Below are positions 1 through 9,178 of a stretch of 51,387 nt of DNA, piece by piece. The stretch covers positions 1-51,387 of the forward strand of contig JALRLY010000249.1 in the NCBI GenBank assembly GCA_023647555.1, written 5' to 3'. The DNA comes from Pancytospora philotis. Taxonomy: Eukaryota; Microsporidia. A program made the translations under genes and the position numbers. The notes beneath the pieces are model-generated. The model had not been told where the DNA came from. It worked only from the letters and a program-made list of their open reading frames with translations, and made no database searches. How positions within the stretch are numbered: the first letter of the stretch is position 1; each line of letters opens with the position of its first letter.

Positions 1-1547
1 AACCGCCTCTCATAATAAAACCTCAAATCCGTATCGGACTCTTTGCACGACAGTAACGGATCGATGCGAATATTGGGGAAGAACTCCGCACACCTGCCAA
101 CGCAGTTAGCGAGCACAATCTGAAAGAACCCATATCTTGTTCTGAAGTTATCGGGTGATACGCTGCCCAGGATGTTGGCTATGAGCAGCACAAGCGGACT
201 ATTGGCGCTGAGGGGCGAGTCAGAGGCGCCCGAAGACTCCGCCGTCGCACCGTCAAGGCCGTCCTCCCGGCTCAGCAGCCTTACAAACGTAGGAAGTAGC
301 TGGTCAACGGCCGCCATCAGATCCTGCTCCGAGTGCAATGGGGCGTAGGCCAGCCAGCGGGTGAGCGCGTCGTACAGCGCCATCGGGTCGCTTGCGCTCT
401 CTACTTCTACGATGTGAGCATTGGGCAGCAAAACTTCATCGACCTTGCTGAGGAGCCTATTGGCGCTATCACGGATCAGACAGGCAAGGAGGGGAGTGCT
501 GTTATTGCTGGTCTCCTTGATACACGCCGTTAAAAATGAACGCGTCTCGGCATCGAGTGGAAAATCGAAAGGCGCATGGGCGGATACAGAGCTGTCAATT
601 GCATCGATCTCCCTACACGCATCGTATTGCTCGGAATACGCCCCGAGCAGTTTATCGTCGGCCGTGAAATAGCGGCCGCGCGCGGCATCTAACTCGGGAC
701 CAGAGTGGATTTCTGCGAGGAGCGCATCAACGCACTCGAACACCTCGCCAATAAACGCGCTGCTGTCTGCATACGCGCAGAGGTACGCTTGTACGAGGAA
801 GCTCGGACTGTCAGTGTGGTGCAGATCGAATTTCTCCACGCCGGCAGCAGCACAGTTGGCAAAGAACTCGACAACCGTCCGCACTTCTTCAAGGCAGCCT
901 ATTTTCGAATTCAGCTCCAGCAGGGCAGTCCCTCCGTACACGAGCGAAATGCTAGGGGCTTTCAGCGGCAGCAGACCCTCCTCCGGCGCTGCCTCCTCCT
1001 CGTACCTGGCCCCGATTCTCTCGCCGCTGGCGAGCAGAAGCAGCGCCGCAAAAAAACGAGCGCGCTCACCGACAGAGCCGAACCCCAAGCGCACGCAGTT
1101 AGAGAAGGAGTCGCCGCAGTGAGTCTCCACGCCCACCTTGTTATTCGTAATCTTAAATAGGACCTTCAGCGTGTTGTAGTAGGCATGCAAGTAATCCATC
1201 TTCTCAGAGCATGTGAACTTGCCGATAGTGTCGTCTTCTGGCTCCCTGCTATACCTGTATTCCCGATCACATTCGTCAAAAGCACGATATGAGCCATCAT
1301 CACTCACATCTTCTAGCATGTAGGCGGTCTGGATCGGCGGGGAGAACATTCGCTTCTTCGCAATCGCATCGTTATTGACCGCTGCGTGCCCGAGCAGAAT
1401 GTTCAGCGGGCCCTCGGGGTGCACACGCAACACGGCCTCGCTACCAGCCCTGCGCCAGCATTCAACCGCGGTGATGGCCTGTTCCAGGCTGATCTGGGCA
1501 CAGACAGAAGACCCTGCTAGTAGTAAAGCGGCTGCGCAAAACTGCAT
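1..1547 (-). CDS. Secreted protein, family unknown (3' end outside window)
   Basis: An open minus-strand frame runs without a stop from ATG at 1547 to the left edge (515 complete codons), so the C-terminus is missing. The N-terminus MQFCAAALLLAGSSVCAQ is a clear signal peptide with a probable cleavage site after VCA, so the product probably enters the secretory pathway. The mature part has scattered cysteines, looks mainly helical, and shows no domain I recognise. In gene orientation a CCCC-TTTT-AAATTT stretch (1572-1591) lies about 25-45 bp before the ATG, which fits the start element seen throughout the window, although the order of the two blocks is reversed. Codon use is less G/C-biased than in the neighbouring transporter, like the other secreted genes here. 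Function unknown; a host-directed or parasite-surface role is inference only. Confidence 0.8.
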   Translation of the reverse strand, partial: MQFCAAALLLAGSSVCAQISLEQAITAVECWRRAGSEAVLRVHPEGPLNILLGHAAVNNDAIAKKRMFSPPIQTAYMLEDVSDDGSYRAFDECDREYRYSREPEDDTIGKFTCSEKMDYLHAYYNTLKVLFKITNNKVGVETHCGDSFSNCVRLGFGSVGERARFFAALLLLASGERIGARYEEEAAPEEGLLPLKAPSISLVYGGTALLELNSKIGCLEEVRTVVEFFANCAAAGVEKFDLHHTDSPSFLVQAYLCAYADSSAFIGEVFECVDALLAEIHSGPELDAARGRYFTADDKLLGAYSEQYDACREIDAIDSSVSAHAPFDFPLDAETRSFLTACIKETSNNSTPLLACLIRDSANRLLSKVDEVLLPNAHIVEVESASDPMALYDALTRWLAYAPLHSEQDLMAAVDQLLPTFVRLLSREDGLDGATAESSGASDSPLSANSPLVLLIANILGSVSPDNFRTRYGFFQIVLANCVGRCAEFFPNIRIDPLLSCKESDTDLRFYYERR

Positions 1548-2074
1548 AGGGCCCTCTGCAAAGCAGCCTTTGTAAAAAAATTTAAAAGGGGCTGCATTAG
1601 GAAAATGTTGGTACCGGACAGCCCGAACTGGGCCTATTATTGTGCGCACTCGCACCCTATTGATCTACACATCGCTGGCTCGCGCATCGTACATGCAGCA
1701 GATTCTACGTGTACAGATCGCGCGTTACTCAACTGCGGCGCTGATGGCATTTATCAAACTGATATCATCGGTAAAAATCGGCGAAGAACCCGCAATCGCG
1801 TATCACCAGGACAACTTGGGCAGTGGCTCTCTTTGCCTCCTGCGCTATACATCGCAGACCCCCGTGAGTCTGATGTGCGTACAACATGTACGCTTCAGCT
1901 CCAACGCGCGTCGAACAGTGGCCCACCAGAATAGATCCAGTAAGTCCGCGGACGAGCTGCCATTGCAGATGCGAATCGCTGCAAGCCTTGTTCATCTTGC
2001 GATCACCGGCTGATATCAGCCAGTAGAATGTGATATTAAAACGCCGCTGCAGCCGTTCACTATAATCTGCAGAG
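1548..2074. other. Intergenic region without a convincing gene
   Basis: About 530 bp between two divergently transcribed genes. Overlapping open frames of 100-125 codons exist on both strands, but none has a start element, signal peptide or recognisable protein character. It probably holds the two divergent promoters. Confidence 0.6.
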
Positions 2075-2085
2075 TAATTTACCCC
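2075..2085 (+). promoter_or_regulatory. AAATTT/CCCC start element of ABC transporter gene
   Basis: TAATTTACCCC ends 7 bp before the ATG at 2093. The same A/T block followed by CCCC recurs before RPL9, RPS8, RPB5 and the retrotransposon frame, matching the CCC-type start signal described for microsporidia. Confidence 0.7.
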
Positions 2086-2092
2086 TTTTAAG

Positions 2093-3787
2093 ATGAAATA
2101 CGTGCGATCAGATGCCACGTTGGCACGCTATTTGAGGGACTGCGTGTTATCGAGCAGGAAGCTCGTTGCGCTGCTGGCCTGCACTGTCGCTATGATGATC
2201 TGGAATGTCGTGCTCAACCTTCAGCTGAAAAGGGTCTCCTCGGCGCTGTTCAACTCGATAGCGAAGGGCACGCTGGACAGGGAGCAGCAGAAGGTGCTGA
2301 TAACGCAGGTGATTCTGCTCGTTATCTGCCGCCACGTGTTTTCCTCGCTGCAGGACTTTCTGAAGAGCCGGATCAGCACGCGGATCCTCCGGAAGTCGCT
2401 CTGCGATGCCGCAAAGGCGGTCACTGCCACGGAAAACAACGAGTTCCACCAGACGGGGACCGGCAAGGTGCAGGACGCCGTCACGCGCTCGTCCCACTCC
2501 ATGACGAGCCTTGCGCTGCTGGCTTTCATCGAAATCCCCTCGGCCGCGCTCTACATCGTCGGCTACACGTACGCGCTCGCGACGCTCTTCCATCCGCACG
2601 TGACCGCCTACCTCTTCCTCGGTGTTGCATTCGCTACGATCTGCGCGTCGTTCCTCACCCGCTACGTCCGCCGCGCGGAGACGCTCGTCCATGACGAATA
2701 TCGGAACACTCTCCCTCTCTTGACCGACATTCTCCTCAACTTCGACGTGGTGCAGGCGTTCAACCGCGAGGACCGCGAGGTGGAGAACTACGACCGCTCG
2801 TTCAGCAAGTTCGACCGGATCGCCAAGAGCTACCACCGCAGCAGGCACGTCTTTAGCTTTCTCCAGAAGCTGGTGCTCATGGTCCCGCACTTTGTGATCG
2901 TCTTTCTGTTCATCCGCGGCTACGACCTCGGGATGGACCCGAAGAATGTGCTCTACTACAACAGCGTGTTCATGTCGTTCAAGAGCACGTTCATCACTCT
3001 GCGCAACTACATCTTCGACATCTACCAGAAGTCCATAGAGGTGCAGCCGCGGTTTGACAGCAAGGTCAAGCAGGAGAACGGCTGCATCCCGCTCTCGGAG
3101 TTCAAGGACTCCATTGTGCTCGAGTCCGCCGATCTGTACGCCGGCGACTCGCTCGTAAGCACCGATCTCTCCTTCCGCATCAACAAGGGCGAGAAGGTCG
3201 CGATCACGGGCTTCAACGGCGCGGGCAAGTCCACGTTCCTGAAGACGCTCTGCCGCCTCCACGAGGGCCGCAGCGGGATCTACATCGACGGGGTCGACAT
3301 CCGCAAGCACACGGACGCGTCGGTGCGCGACCGGATTGCGTACGTGCCGCAGGACCACCACATCTTTAACAATACGGTTCTCTACAACCTCGCCTACGCG
3401 CAGACCAAGTACGACGAGCAGGAGATCTACCGCCTCTGCGAGGAGTACGGCTTCCACAGCTTCTTCAAGAACCTGCCCAACGGCTACCAGACGCAGGCTG
3501 GCGAGAACGGCAAGTACCTCAGCGGCGGGCAGAAGCAGCGCATCAACTTCATGCGGGCGATCATCAAGGGCGCGCCGATCATCGTGCTTGACGAGCCGTC
3601 GTCGAGCCTCGACAAGGCCGCGGAGGCTGAGCTCGTGGACCACATTTTCAGCTGTACGAAGGACGCGACGGTGCTCATTATCATCCACAACCTCGAGATG
3701 CTGAAGCGCTTCGAGAAGATTCTGTATTTCAAGAAGAACGAGGTCCAGGTCTTTGACAGCTACGCCACCTTTATGGAGAACAAATAG
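2093..3787 (+). CDS. ABC half-transporter, Atm1-like
   Basis: A 564-residue half-transporter with one N-terminal membrane domain (about residues 25-330, several hydrophobic segments) and one ATPase domain. Walker A GFNGAGKST is at 373-381, signature LSGGQKQR at 476-483, Walker B IIVLDEP at 496-502 and the switch histidine at 532; all catalytic motifs are intact, so it should be an active dimeric exporter. The order and size fit the Atm1/ABCB half-transporters, which microsporidia keep in several copies and some of which serve the mitosome in iron-sulphur cluster export. Whether this copy is mitosomal, or works in the plasma membrane or another compartment, cannot be read from the sequence; no clear presequence is visible. 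The start is fixed by the CCCC element 7 bp upstream. Confidence 0.93.
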   Translation: MKYVRSDATLARYLRDCVLSSRKLVALLACTVAMMIWNVVLNLQLKRVSSALFNSIAKGTLDREQQKVLITQVILLVICRHVFSSLQDFLKSRISTRILRKSLCDAAKAVTATENNEFHQTGTGKVQDAVTRSSHSMTSLALLAFIEIPSAALYIVGYTYALATLFHPHVTAYLFLGVAFATICASFLTRYVRRAETLVHDEYRNTLPLLTDILLNFDVVQAFNREDREVENYDRSFSKFDRIAKSYHRSRHVFSFLQKLVLMVPHFVIVFLFIRGYDLGMDPKNVLYYNSVFMSFKSTFITLRNYIFDIYQKSIEVQPRFDSKVKQENGCIPLSEFKDSIVLESADLYAGDSLVSTDLSFRINKGEKVAITGFNGAGKSTFLKTLCRLHEGRSGIYIDGVDIRKHTDASVRDRIAYVPQDHHIFNNTVLYNLAYAQTKYDEQEIYRLCEEYGFHSFFKNLPNGYQTQAGENGKYLSGGQKQRINFMRAIIKGAPIIVLDEPSSSLDKAAEAELVDHIFSCTKDATVLIIIHNLEMLKRFEKILYFKKNEVQVFDSYATFMENK

Positions 3788-4008
3788 TTAAACGCAAAGA
3801 AGACGTTTTAGGGCATCTCTTTCGAAAAACTGGCGCAGATACTCGTCCGAAGGGCAGAGCGAAGGCGAGACGCATTTGACTGACGGGATCGTTGCAAAAC
3901 TTGTAAACACATGATCTCCAATAAATTTACTTGGCTTAAACCGTACTCAACTGGGTGTGGCAAGTGTAAATCTCCATACTGCTCGCTAAAATAGGTCGTG
4001 CGCCGGTC

Positions 4009-5436
4009 CTATCGCCGGCCCTTTCGTTGCCCCTTTTGCTTTGGCACTAGCCTCGCTAAGTTTTGCACTTCCTGATCAGGAAAGCCTAAGGCTATTACAA
4101 CTTCGCGCCACACCGGCACAAGCCGGAGCATTTTTAGCTTAGCATCATTGTTATCGCACAGGTAGCTTCTGTAGATGCTCTTTCTACCATCACCTAAGTT
4201 ATTGAGCATGAAACGCGCCAAATCGCGGCCTTCCTGATCGGCCTGGTATTTCATGACATCGATAAAAACATCGCAGTCGAGCATCTTCATGTATTTCTCT
4301 GCGAGCGGGTCCTTGTCTAGATCCGGGGCGGCACCATTGGACAGCTCCACAAACATGTTGCGCAGCCAGAGATACGATACTTTGTTGAAGTAGGCTGCCT
4401 CGCTGTTCCAGCGCTCCGCCATGGTGTGGAAGCCGTGCGTCTGCCTGAAATATGCATCGAATAACGTGTTCAAAGCCACGAGTGGGCATTCGCGTTTCGT
4501 GTTGATGAGGTCGATGTGGCAAAGGATGAACTCTTCGCTGATCTCATTATACTCCGTCTCCCGAACAAGCTTCAGGATGGCATCAGGAGCACTGTTCGCG
4601 CTCCAGCACTCTTCGACAAGCCCGACATTCGCCTGCTGGAAGTTGCGAGCCGCACTCAATACCACGCACTCTTTCAAAGCGACAGAATCATCGATGCTGA
4701 AAATGCCCTGGCGGAGCGCGGCTAGAATGGTTTCATAAAAAACCGGCAGCAGCGCACTGCGGCGGACGGGATCACCTGAGCATAGATCCAGCAGACTTCC
4801 TAGTGAAGTATTTAGCGGTATCTGATGCTCACGCCTCATGTGGTGCAGGTATAGCGCCAAACCGACGCTGCTGGTGATCGCCCCGCCATCCTCGGCAAGT
4901 TGCTCGAGATTCAGTAAGCTCTCACACGACATCCTGGTCTGCAGAGACTGGCGCATATGAGCTAATCTCTCGGGATGATGCTTTAAAGCAGCGATGAATG
5001 CAGAACGCGTCTCAGAGTCGCCAGTCGCTGATTTTGCCGCGCGCTTAAGGCATTTAATATAATCGCTCTCGCACAGCCTGCTGAGCAGCTTATAGCATCC
5101 GAGGTTGAGACCTCTTGCCGGCTCCCCACTGAGCAGCGAATGCCGATCGCTCTGGATGAGCTGCGTGTACACGACGCAGCGCGCCTTATCTGCGGCAGGT
5201 ATACTGGGAAGCCTGGCACCGAGCACAGCTGCCGCTATTTCCGGGGAGCTGTGCATTGAGCAGTATTCGTACAGCGTGTCCAGGACGCGCCGTTCGAGAG
5301 CACTCCAGTTATATTTTTTTAAATCGCTGAAAGTGGCGTACTCCTCGGGCTTGATGAAGTCCTCGTGGATCTTATCGCAAATTCCCACACAGCCGCCACG
5401 CACAGATATCAGCAGTGCTAGGATCGCGATCCGCAT
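4009..5436 (-). CDS. Secreted protein with basic C-terminus, function unknown
   Basis: 475 residues starting with MRIAILALLISVRGGCVG, a signal peptide. The rest is probably alpha-helical with about a dozen cysteines and ends in a strongly basic tail (KQKGQRKGRR). No known domain is recognised. The middle (a YLHHMRREH segment followed by SLLDLCSGD) is weakly reminiscent of the G1/G2 secreted pair at 19387-22266, but I would not claim homology without a profile search. It is transcribed toward the ABC gene, with about 220 bp between the two stops. An intracellular retained role cannot be excluded, but the leader points to export or to the parasite surface. Confidence 0.8.
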   Translation of the reverse strand: MRIAILALLISVRGGCVGICDKIHEDFIKPEEYATFSDLKKYNWSALERRVLDTLYEYCSMHSSPEIAAAVLGARLPSIPAADKARCVVYTQLIQSDRHSLLSGEPARGLNLGCYKLLSRLCESDYIKCLKRAAKSATGDSETRSAFIAALKHHPERLAHMRQSLQTRMSCESLLNLEQLAEDGGAITSSVGLALYLHHMRREHQIPLNTSLGSLLDLCSGDPVRRSALLPVFYETILAALRQGIFSIDDSVALKECVVLSAARNFQQANVGLVEECWSANSAPDAILKLVRETEYNEISEEFILCHIDLINTKRECPLVALNTLFDAYFRQTHGFHTMAERWNSEAAYFNKVSYLWLRNMFVELSNGAAPDLDKDPLAEKYMKMLDCDVFIDVMKYQADQEGRDLARFMLNNLGDGRKSIYRSYLCDNNDAKLKMLRLVPVWREVVIALGFPDQEVQNLARLVPKQKGQRKGRR

Positions 5437-5649
5437 GTCGGGGTATGCGGAATATTCGATTTACAGAAAATTTTACGAGCGATCAGTAAGATCAGTTAAT
5501 ACACGCGGTTTACAACGGGCGAAGCACGCGCTATTCGATTGTACAGTGAAGGTATTTACTCGTAGACGCGGTAATGCCCGCCGTATCGTGAATCGCAGGC
5601 ACAGAGACGCACAAACCGCTCCCAGGTAACAGCGTACTGCTGCTTGTAA

Positions 5650-6192
5650 TCACGTGTGGGCCCCAATCTTGGGGTTTGCTACCTGGACAGCTGCGGCGTC
5701 ATTGTGGGCCCGCGTGTGCTTGCTATGCTTATGCTTCCTGTGGTGCTTGCTGCTCTGGCGATCAGTGCCACTAGCCGCTGCGAGGAATTCGCCGCCGGAT
5801 GCGTCGGTATCGGCGAGACGCTGCGAGGCGGCCAACTGCGGGCCGCCTGGAGCCAAGAACGGCTCGTCTGGTATGACTGGGCTGTTCGCCGCGCCTTCCT
5901 CGATCGCCGCGCCATCCCCAGACAGTTCAGCCTTCTTACCAGATCTGCCCTCGTGCTTCTCATTGCTCTCGGGCCTTTCCTTCTCGTGCGCTGGCCTCAC
6001 CCTGGACTGCTCTTCCTTGTTCTCTCCCTCCGCCTCGCGTTTCCCCTTATTACTTCCCGGCTTATTACCTTCCGGTTTGCCCACTGCGCCTCCCCACTTC
6101 CGGTGGTAGGCCTGTATAACGATCAGCGCAAGGTCGTAAATAGTCATGAGCAGCACCAGATACATCAGCAGTGCCTTGGAAGACACCTTCAT
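5650..6192 (-). CDS. Single-pass membrane protein with His/Lys-rich tail
   Basis: 180 residues if translation starts at the first ATG (6192). A hydrophobic segment (about residues 5-28, LLMYLVLLMTIYDLALIVI) acts as signal anchor or signal peptide. It is followed by a long hydrophilic, low-complexity stretch rich in Lys, Glu, Gly and Asn and a His/Lys cluster near the C-terminus (KHHRKHKHSKHTRAH). The opposite strand is also open over this stretch, an effect of high GC, but its translation is less protein-like. No AAATTT/CCCC element was found upstream, which lowers confidence. Charged, His-rich low-complexity proteins of this type occur among microsporidian spore-wall and polar-tube proteins, but no specific family is recognised. 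Confidence 0.5.
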   Translation of the reverse strand: MKVSSKALLMYLVLLMTIYDLALIVIQAYHRKWGGAVGKPEGNKPGSNKGKREAEGENKEEQSRVRPAHEKERPESNEKHEGRSGKKAELSGDGAAIEEGAANSPVIPDEPFLAPGGPQLAASQRLADTDASGGEFLAAASGTDRQSSKHHRKHKHSKHTRAHNDAAAVQVANPKIGAHT

Positions 6193-6460
6193 GCGCTGCA
6201 GCGCGCCGCCGAAGATCACCCGGCTCTGAAACACAGTTTTACTTCTGGACTCTGGGCCACTCACCGGCCTGGGTTCTGAGTAGGAAGCAGCGGCCGAATG
6301 AATCTAAGTGCACCGCTAGTGTTATTAATCATTAATCGATAATGCACAGGCCAATAACTACACGTCGTACATACAATTTATAAGTCCGCCGACGCCTCAA
6401 CAACAAATCCGTCCAGGGCTTCCAATAAATTTATTCGATTACCGGCGTATGACACACGCG

Positions 6461-7756
6461 CTACTGGCTCCGCGCCATCTGCGCCGCGCTCTCCTTGAGG
6501 GCCGACTGGCAGTCGAAGCCGCAGACCGTCTGGACTATCTTGGCCGCCTCCGCGTAGTCCAGCATGTTCAGCAGGTAGAAGGCGCGGTACAGTTCCTCGT
6601 CCTCGTGGGCCGACGGCAGCGCCAGGGCGTTCGTATCGAAGTTCTTGAAAGATGCGATGAAGTCCGCGAAGAACGGCTCGCCGATAAGCGCCGCGTTCAG
6701 CACAATGCACAGCCCGGTGAGCCGGGTGCTCAGGCCCGGCACGTCGTGCTTGTGGCAGAAGATGAGCGTGTCGTAGGCGACCCGCCAGCCACCGTTCAGG
6801 ATCGCCAGGTCGGCGAACTCGAGCAGGATCCGCAGGTACGTGCGGCTCGTCGCGCCCAGGCTGTGCATCGCGCGCGCCGCCGCCCAGTCGCCGTTGCGGA
6901 TCGCATGCAGGAACTTGAACTGCGGGTTCTCCGTCTCGATGTTCAGCGACAGCTTGAAGCATCTGAACTCGAGCAGCCGGTTCTCCACGGCGGCTGGGTT
7001 GATCCGCTGCAGCTGCTCGAGCAGCGCCTCGTAGCGCGCGTAGAGGCCCTCGTCGAGGCACTCGTACAGCCTGCCGAGGTACGTGTCGACGCCCTTGGCG
7101 AAGATCTGCGCGTGGTGTGTGCTCCCGCAGAGGCACACGCGGGCCTCCTCGAGCACCGCAAGCATTTGCTCCCCGGACCGTCTGCGCGCGTACACCGCGA
7201 AGAGCGCGAGGGCCACCGCCGCGCGCTCGGACTCGGAGACATCGCCGTCCCAGTACGCGCGGAGGGCCTTCTCCTTCTCGCTGTCGTCGGCGATCGCCAG
7301 CAGTGTGTCCAGATCGTCCCTCACAATTCGCTTCGGGGCCGCGAGCTGCTGCGCCTCCTCGGACGCCTCCTCCGCGGACTCGTCGTCCTCGCCGCTGCCG
7401 GCCGCGATGTCCCCGAATATCATCCTCCGGTCCTCCGGGAAGCGCTCGAGGAGCTCAAGCGCCATCCTGCGCAGCTGCCCGTGGCCCGCGAAGCGCTGGT
7501 CGCTGAAGAAGTCGACCAGCGTGCTCGTGAGCCGCCCGTCCTCGAAGTCCTTCACAAACTTTTTCATGTCCGTTATGAGCTTCTTGGCGAGCTTGTCGAA
7601 GCTCTTGCCCGCCGCGAGGGCCTCCTCGGCGCGGCTGTCCAGCCCGTCCACGCGCGAGCCCTTCTCCGCCCCGCCGTGCTTCTTGCCGGCCATCTTCGTC
7701 GCCTTGCTCTTCGTGTCGGCGCTCTCGTCGTCGAGATTCTGGAAAAACCGGGCCAT
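6461..7756 (-). CDS. Translation initiation factor eIF3 subunit c-like protein
   Basis: 431 residues from the ATG at 7756; the open frame continues upstream, but that part overlaps the divergent LSm gene. The N-terminus MARFF followed by an acidic and then Lys-rich stretch matches the highly conserved start of eIF3c/Nip1 (MSRFF), and the rest is helical-repeat in character, as expected for a PCI subunit. CCCCC directly precedes the ATG, supporting this start. Yeast Nip1 has about 812 residues, so this version is about half length, consistent with microsporidian gene shrinkage. eIF3c scaffolds eIF3 on the 40S subunit and contacts eIF1 and eIF5. The call rests mainly on the N-terminus; another PCI or TPR-like protein remains possible. 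Confidence 0.55.
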   Translation of the reverse strand: MARFFQNLDDESADTKSKATKMAGKKHGGAEKGSRVDGLDSRAEEALAAGKSFDKLAKKLITDMKKFVKDFEDGRLTSTLVDFFSDQRFAGHGQLRRMALELLERFPEDRRMIFGDIAAGSGEDDESAEEASEEAQQLAAPKRIVRDDLDTLLAIADDSEKEKALRAYWDGDVSESERAAVALALFAVYARRRSGEQMLAVLEEARVCLCGSTHHAQIFAKGVDTYLGRLYECLDEGLYARYEALLEQLQRINPAAVENRLLEFRCFKLSLNIETENPQFKFLHAIRNGDWAAARAMHSLGATSRTYLRILLEFADLAILNGGWRVAYDTLIFCHKHDVPGLSTRLTGLCIVLNAALIGEPFFADFIASFKNFDTNALALPSAHEDEELYRAFYLLNMLDYAEAAKIVQTVCGFDCQSALKESAAQMARSQ

Positions 7757-7939
7757 GGGGGCGCTGCGGCCGCCGCAAATATCGTCCTGGTGTTCGGCAA
7801 AAAATTGCAGCGCGCGGCTGCGCAGCGCCAGTATGGCTAGTTGAATGGTGCTTGAGCCTGGTCGCGTGCGCGCTCGCTTCCGCGACCACGCCCGTCCGCA
7901 ATTTTCGTGTGTACACAATCGCGGGCGCCCGCACCCCCA

Positions 7940-8131
7940 ATGCTGAGCAACCCGTCGGACCTGCTGAAAATCTACCTCCAGGAGGAGGTGCTCGTGCATC
8001 TGCGCGGCGGAGAGCTCTGCAGCGGCGTGCTGAAAGGCTTCGACGAGCACCTGAACATCCTGGTCGCCATGGAGGCCGAGTCGCTCTTCATCAGGGGCGA
8101 GAACATCATGTTCATCGGCCAGAAGTGCTAG
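7940..8131 (+). CDS. Sm-like protein, LSm6/SmF type
   Basis: A 63-residue Sm-fold protein. The N-terminal PSDLLK helix, the Sm1 motif with VLVHLRGG, GVLKGFDEHLNI, and the Sm2 motif LFIRGENIMFI line up best with LSm6 (PSDFLK...FIRGNNVLYI); SmF is the close alternative. The Asn of DEHLNI and the Arg-Gly of IRGEN are the residues that bind uridine in the ring. LSm6 belongs to the LSm1-7 (mRNA decay) and LSm2-8 (U6 snRNA) rings. The start at 7940 is preceded by CACCCCCA, the CCC-type element; an in-frame ATG 33 bp upstream would place that element inside the gene. It is divergent from the eIF3c-like gene, with 183 bp between starts. Confidence 0.8.
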   Translation: MLSNPSDLLKIYLQEEVLVHLRGGELCSGVLKGFDEHLNILVAMEAESLFIRGENIMFIGQKC

Positions 8132-8384
8132 CCCGGATGCTTGGGCGCCACAGCGCTACAGTGTATAAGGCACGCAATGTCGAATAAAGCGCCAATGATT
8201 TACTGATTTGTGTTTTTCGGCGCGTCTATTTCACAGCGGATGCCGCGCTTTTTACCCGACGGAAGAAGCCGCCCTCAGAGCGCATTATTAGTATTGCACC
8301 GCTGCATTAGCACGAGCAACTGCCCACCTTCGCCTGTGCGCGCCCCGAAATTTTTGCTGCGTGCCCCGTCCAAAAACTTTTTGC

Positions 8385-8396
8385 AAATTTTACCCC
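8385..8396 (+). promoter_or_regulatory. AAATTTTACCCC start element of RPL9
   Basis: A perfect copy of the element, ending 2 bp before the ATG at 8399. It decides the start, because the reading frame is open for another 63 codons upstream. Confidence 0.8.
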
Positions 8397-8398
8397 GT

Positions 8399-8959
8399 AT
8401 GAAGCGGCTGTACATGGAAAAGCTTGTCAGCATCCCGAAGCAGTGCAGCGTGGAGTTCAACGACAAGGTCCTGAACTTCGAGGGCCCGCTCGGCAAGCAG
8501 CACTACGACATCTCCAACGAGCGCTACACCGTGGACATCGTCGACGGCCACATCCGCCTCGCCAGCTGGTACGGCGACCGCAAGAAAAACGCCAGGCTCG
8601 GGACCATCGCCTCCAAGATCCAGAACCACACCGTCGGCGTCGTCAACGGCTTTAGATACGAGATGCGCGCCGCGTACCGCCACTTCTCGATCAACATGGC
8701 CATCCTGAACGGCGGCAAGACCGTGTCGATCAAGAACTTCCTCGGCGCGAAGGACACGATGCTGTTCCCCGTCCGCGGCAACGCCAAGGCCCGCATCGGC
8801 GAGCACAAGGACATCCTCATCATCGAGGGCACCGACATCGACGATGTGTCCCAGACCGCCGCGCACATCCGCAACACCTGCGCGAAGAGGAAGATGCACG
8901 ACGGAAGAATTTTCCTCGATGGTATCTACGTCGAGAACAAGACTGCGATCCAAGAATAA
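8399..8959 (+). CDS. RPL9: 60S ribosomal protein L9 (uL6)
   Basis: 186 residues, about the length of yeast L9 (191). Conserved blocks include the FEGPLG region near residue 25, a central MRAAYRHFSINM (yeast MRYVYAHFPINV), NFLGAKD, FPVRGN and the C-terminal RKFLDGIYV-type ending (RIFLDGIYV). uL6 has two copies of one alpha/beta fold and sits near the sarcin-ricin loop at the base of the stalk. Start chosen by the AAATTTTACCCC element immediately upstream; the extra upstream codons read as noise. Third codon positions are almost all G or C, as in the other highly expressed genes here. An AATAAA overlaps the stop region (GAATAAAC), a possible polyadenylation signal. Confidence 0.97.
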   Translation: MKRLYMEKLVSIPKQCSVEFNDKVLNFEGPLGKQHYDISNERYTVDIVDGHIRLASWYGDRKKNARLGTIASKIQNHTVGVVNGFRYEMRAAYRHFSINMAILNGGKTVSIKNFLGAKDTMLFPVRGNAKARIGEHKDILIIEGTDIDDVSQTAAHIRNTCAKRKMHDGRIFLDGIYVENKTAIQE

Positions 8960-9178
8960 ACTACCTTATCGTATTGATGCTTTTGTATTATTGTCTTGCT
9001 CGTTTTGTATGAAGTAAGTTGGAAGGTTTGGTGTTTGTGCCGTCCTAGCGCTCCATCGACCGGAGCATTCAAACACCCCTGCCATAAATACATTTGCCAT
9101 ACGGATTTATACGGACCTCCCGCAGCAGCCCACAAATAAATTCAAGAAACCACGAAAGCATTTAATAATGAACATGTG

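Noticed and set aside
2147..3688. A 513-codon open frame antisense to the ABC transporter
   Set aside because: Its product is a monotonous Val/Leu/Glu/Arg/Asp sequence, typical of the complement of a G/C-biased gene; the sense frame has all ABC motifs.
5656..6279. A plus-strand frame of 207 codons over the His/Lys-rich gene
   Set aside because: The minus frame has a clean hydrophobic anchor followed by a hydrophilic region; the plus frame is patchy. Not fully excluded.
6449..7840. A 463-codon plus frame opposite the eIF3c-like gene
   Set aside because: Low-complexity Arg/Val/Glu/Leu composition with no domain; an artefact of the high third-position GC of the real gene.
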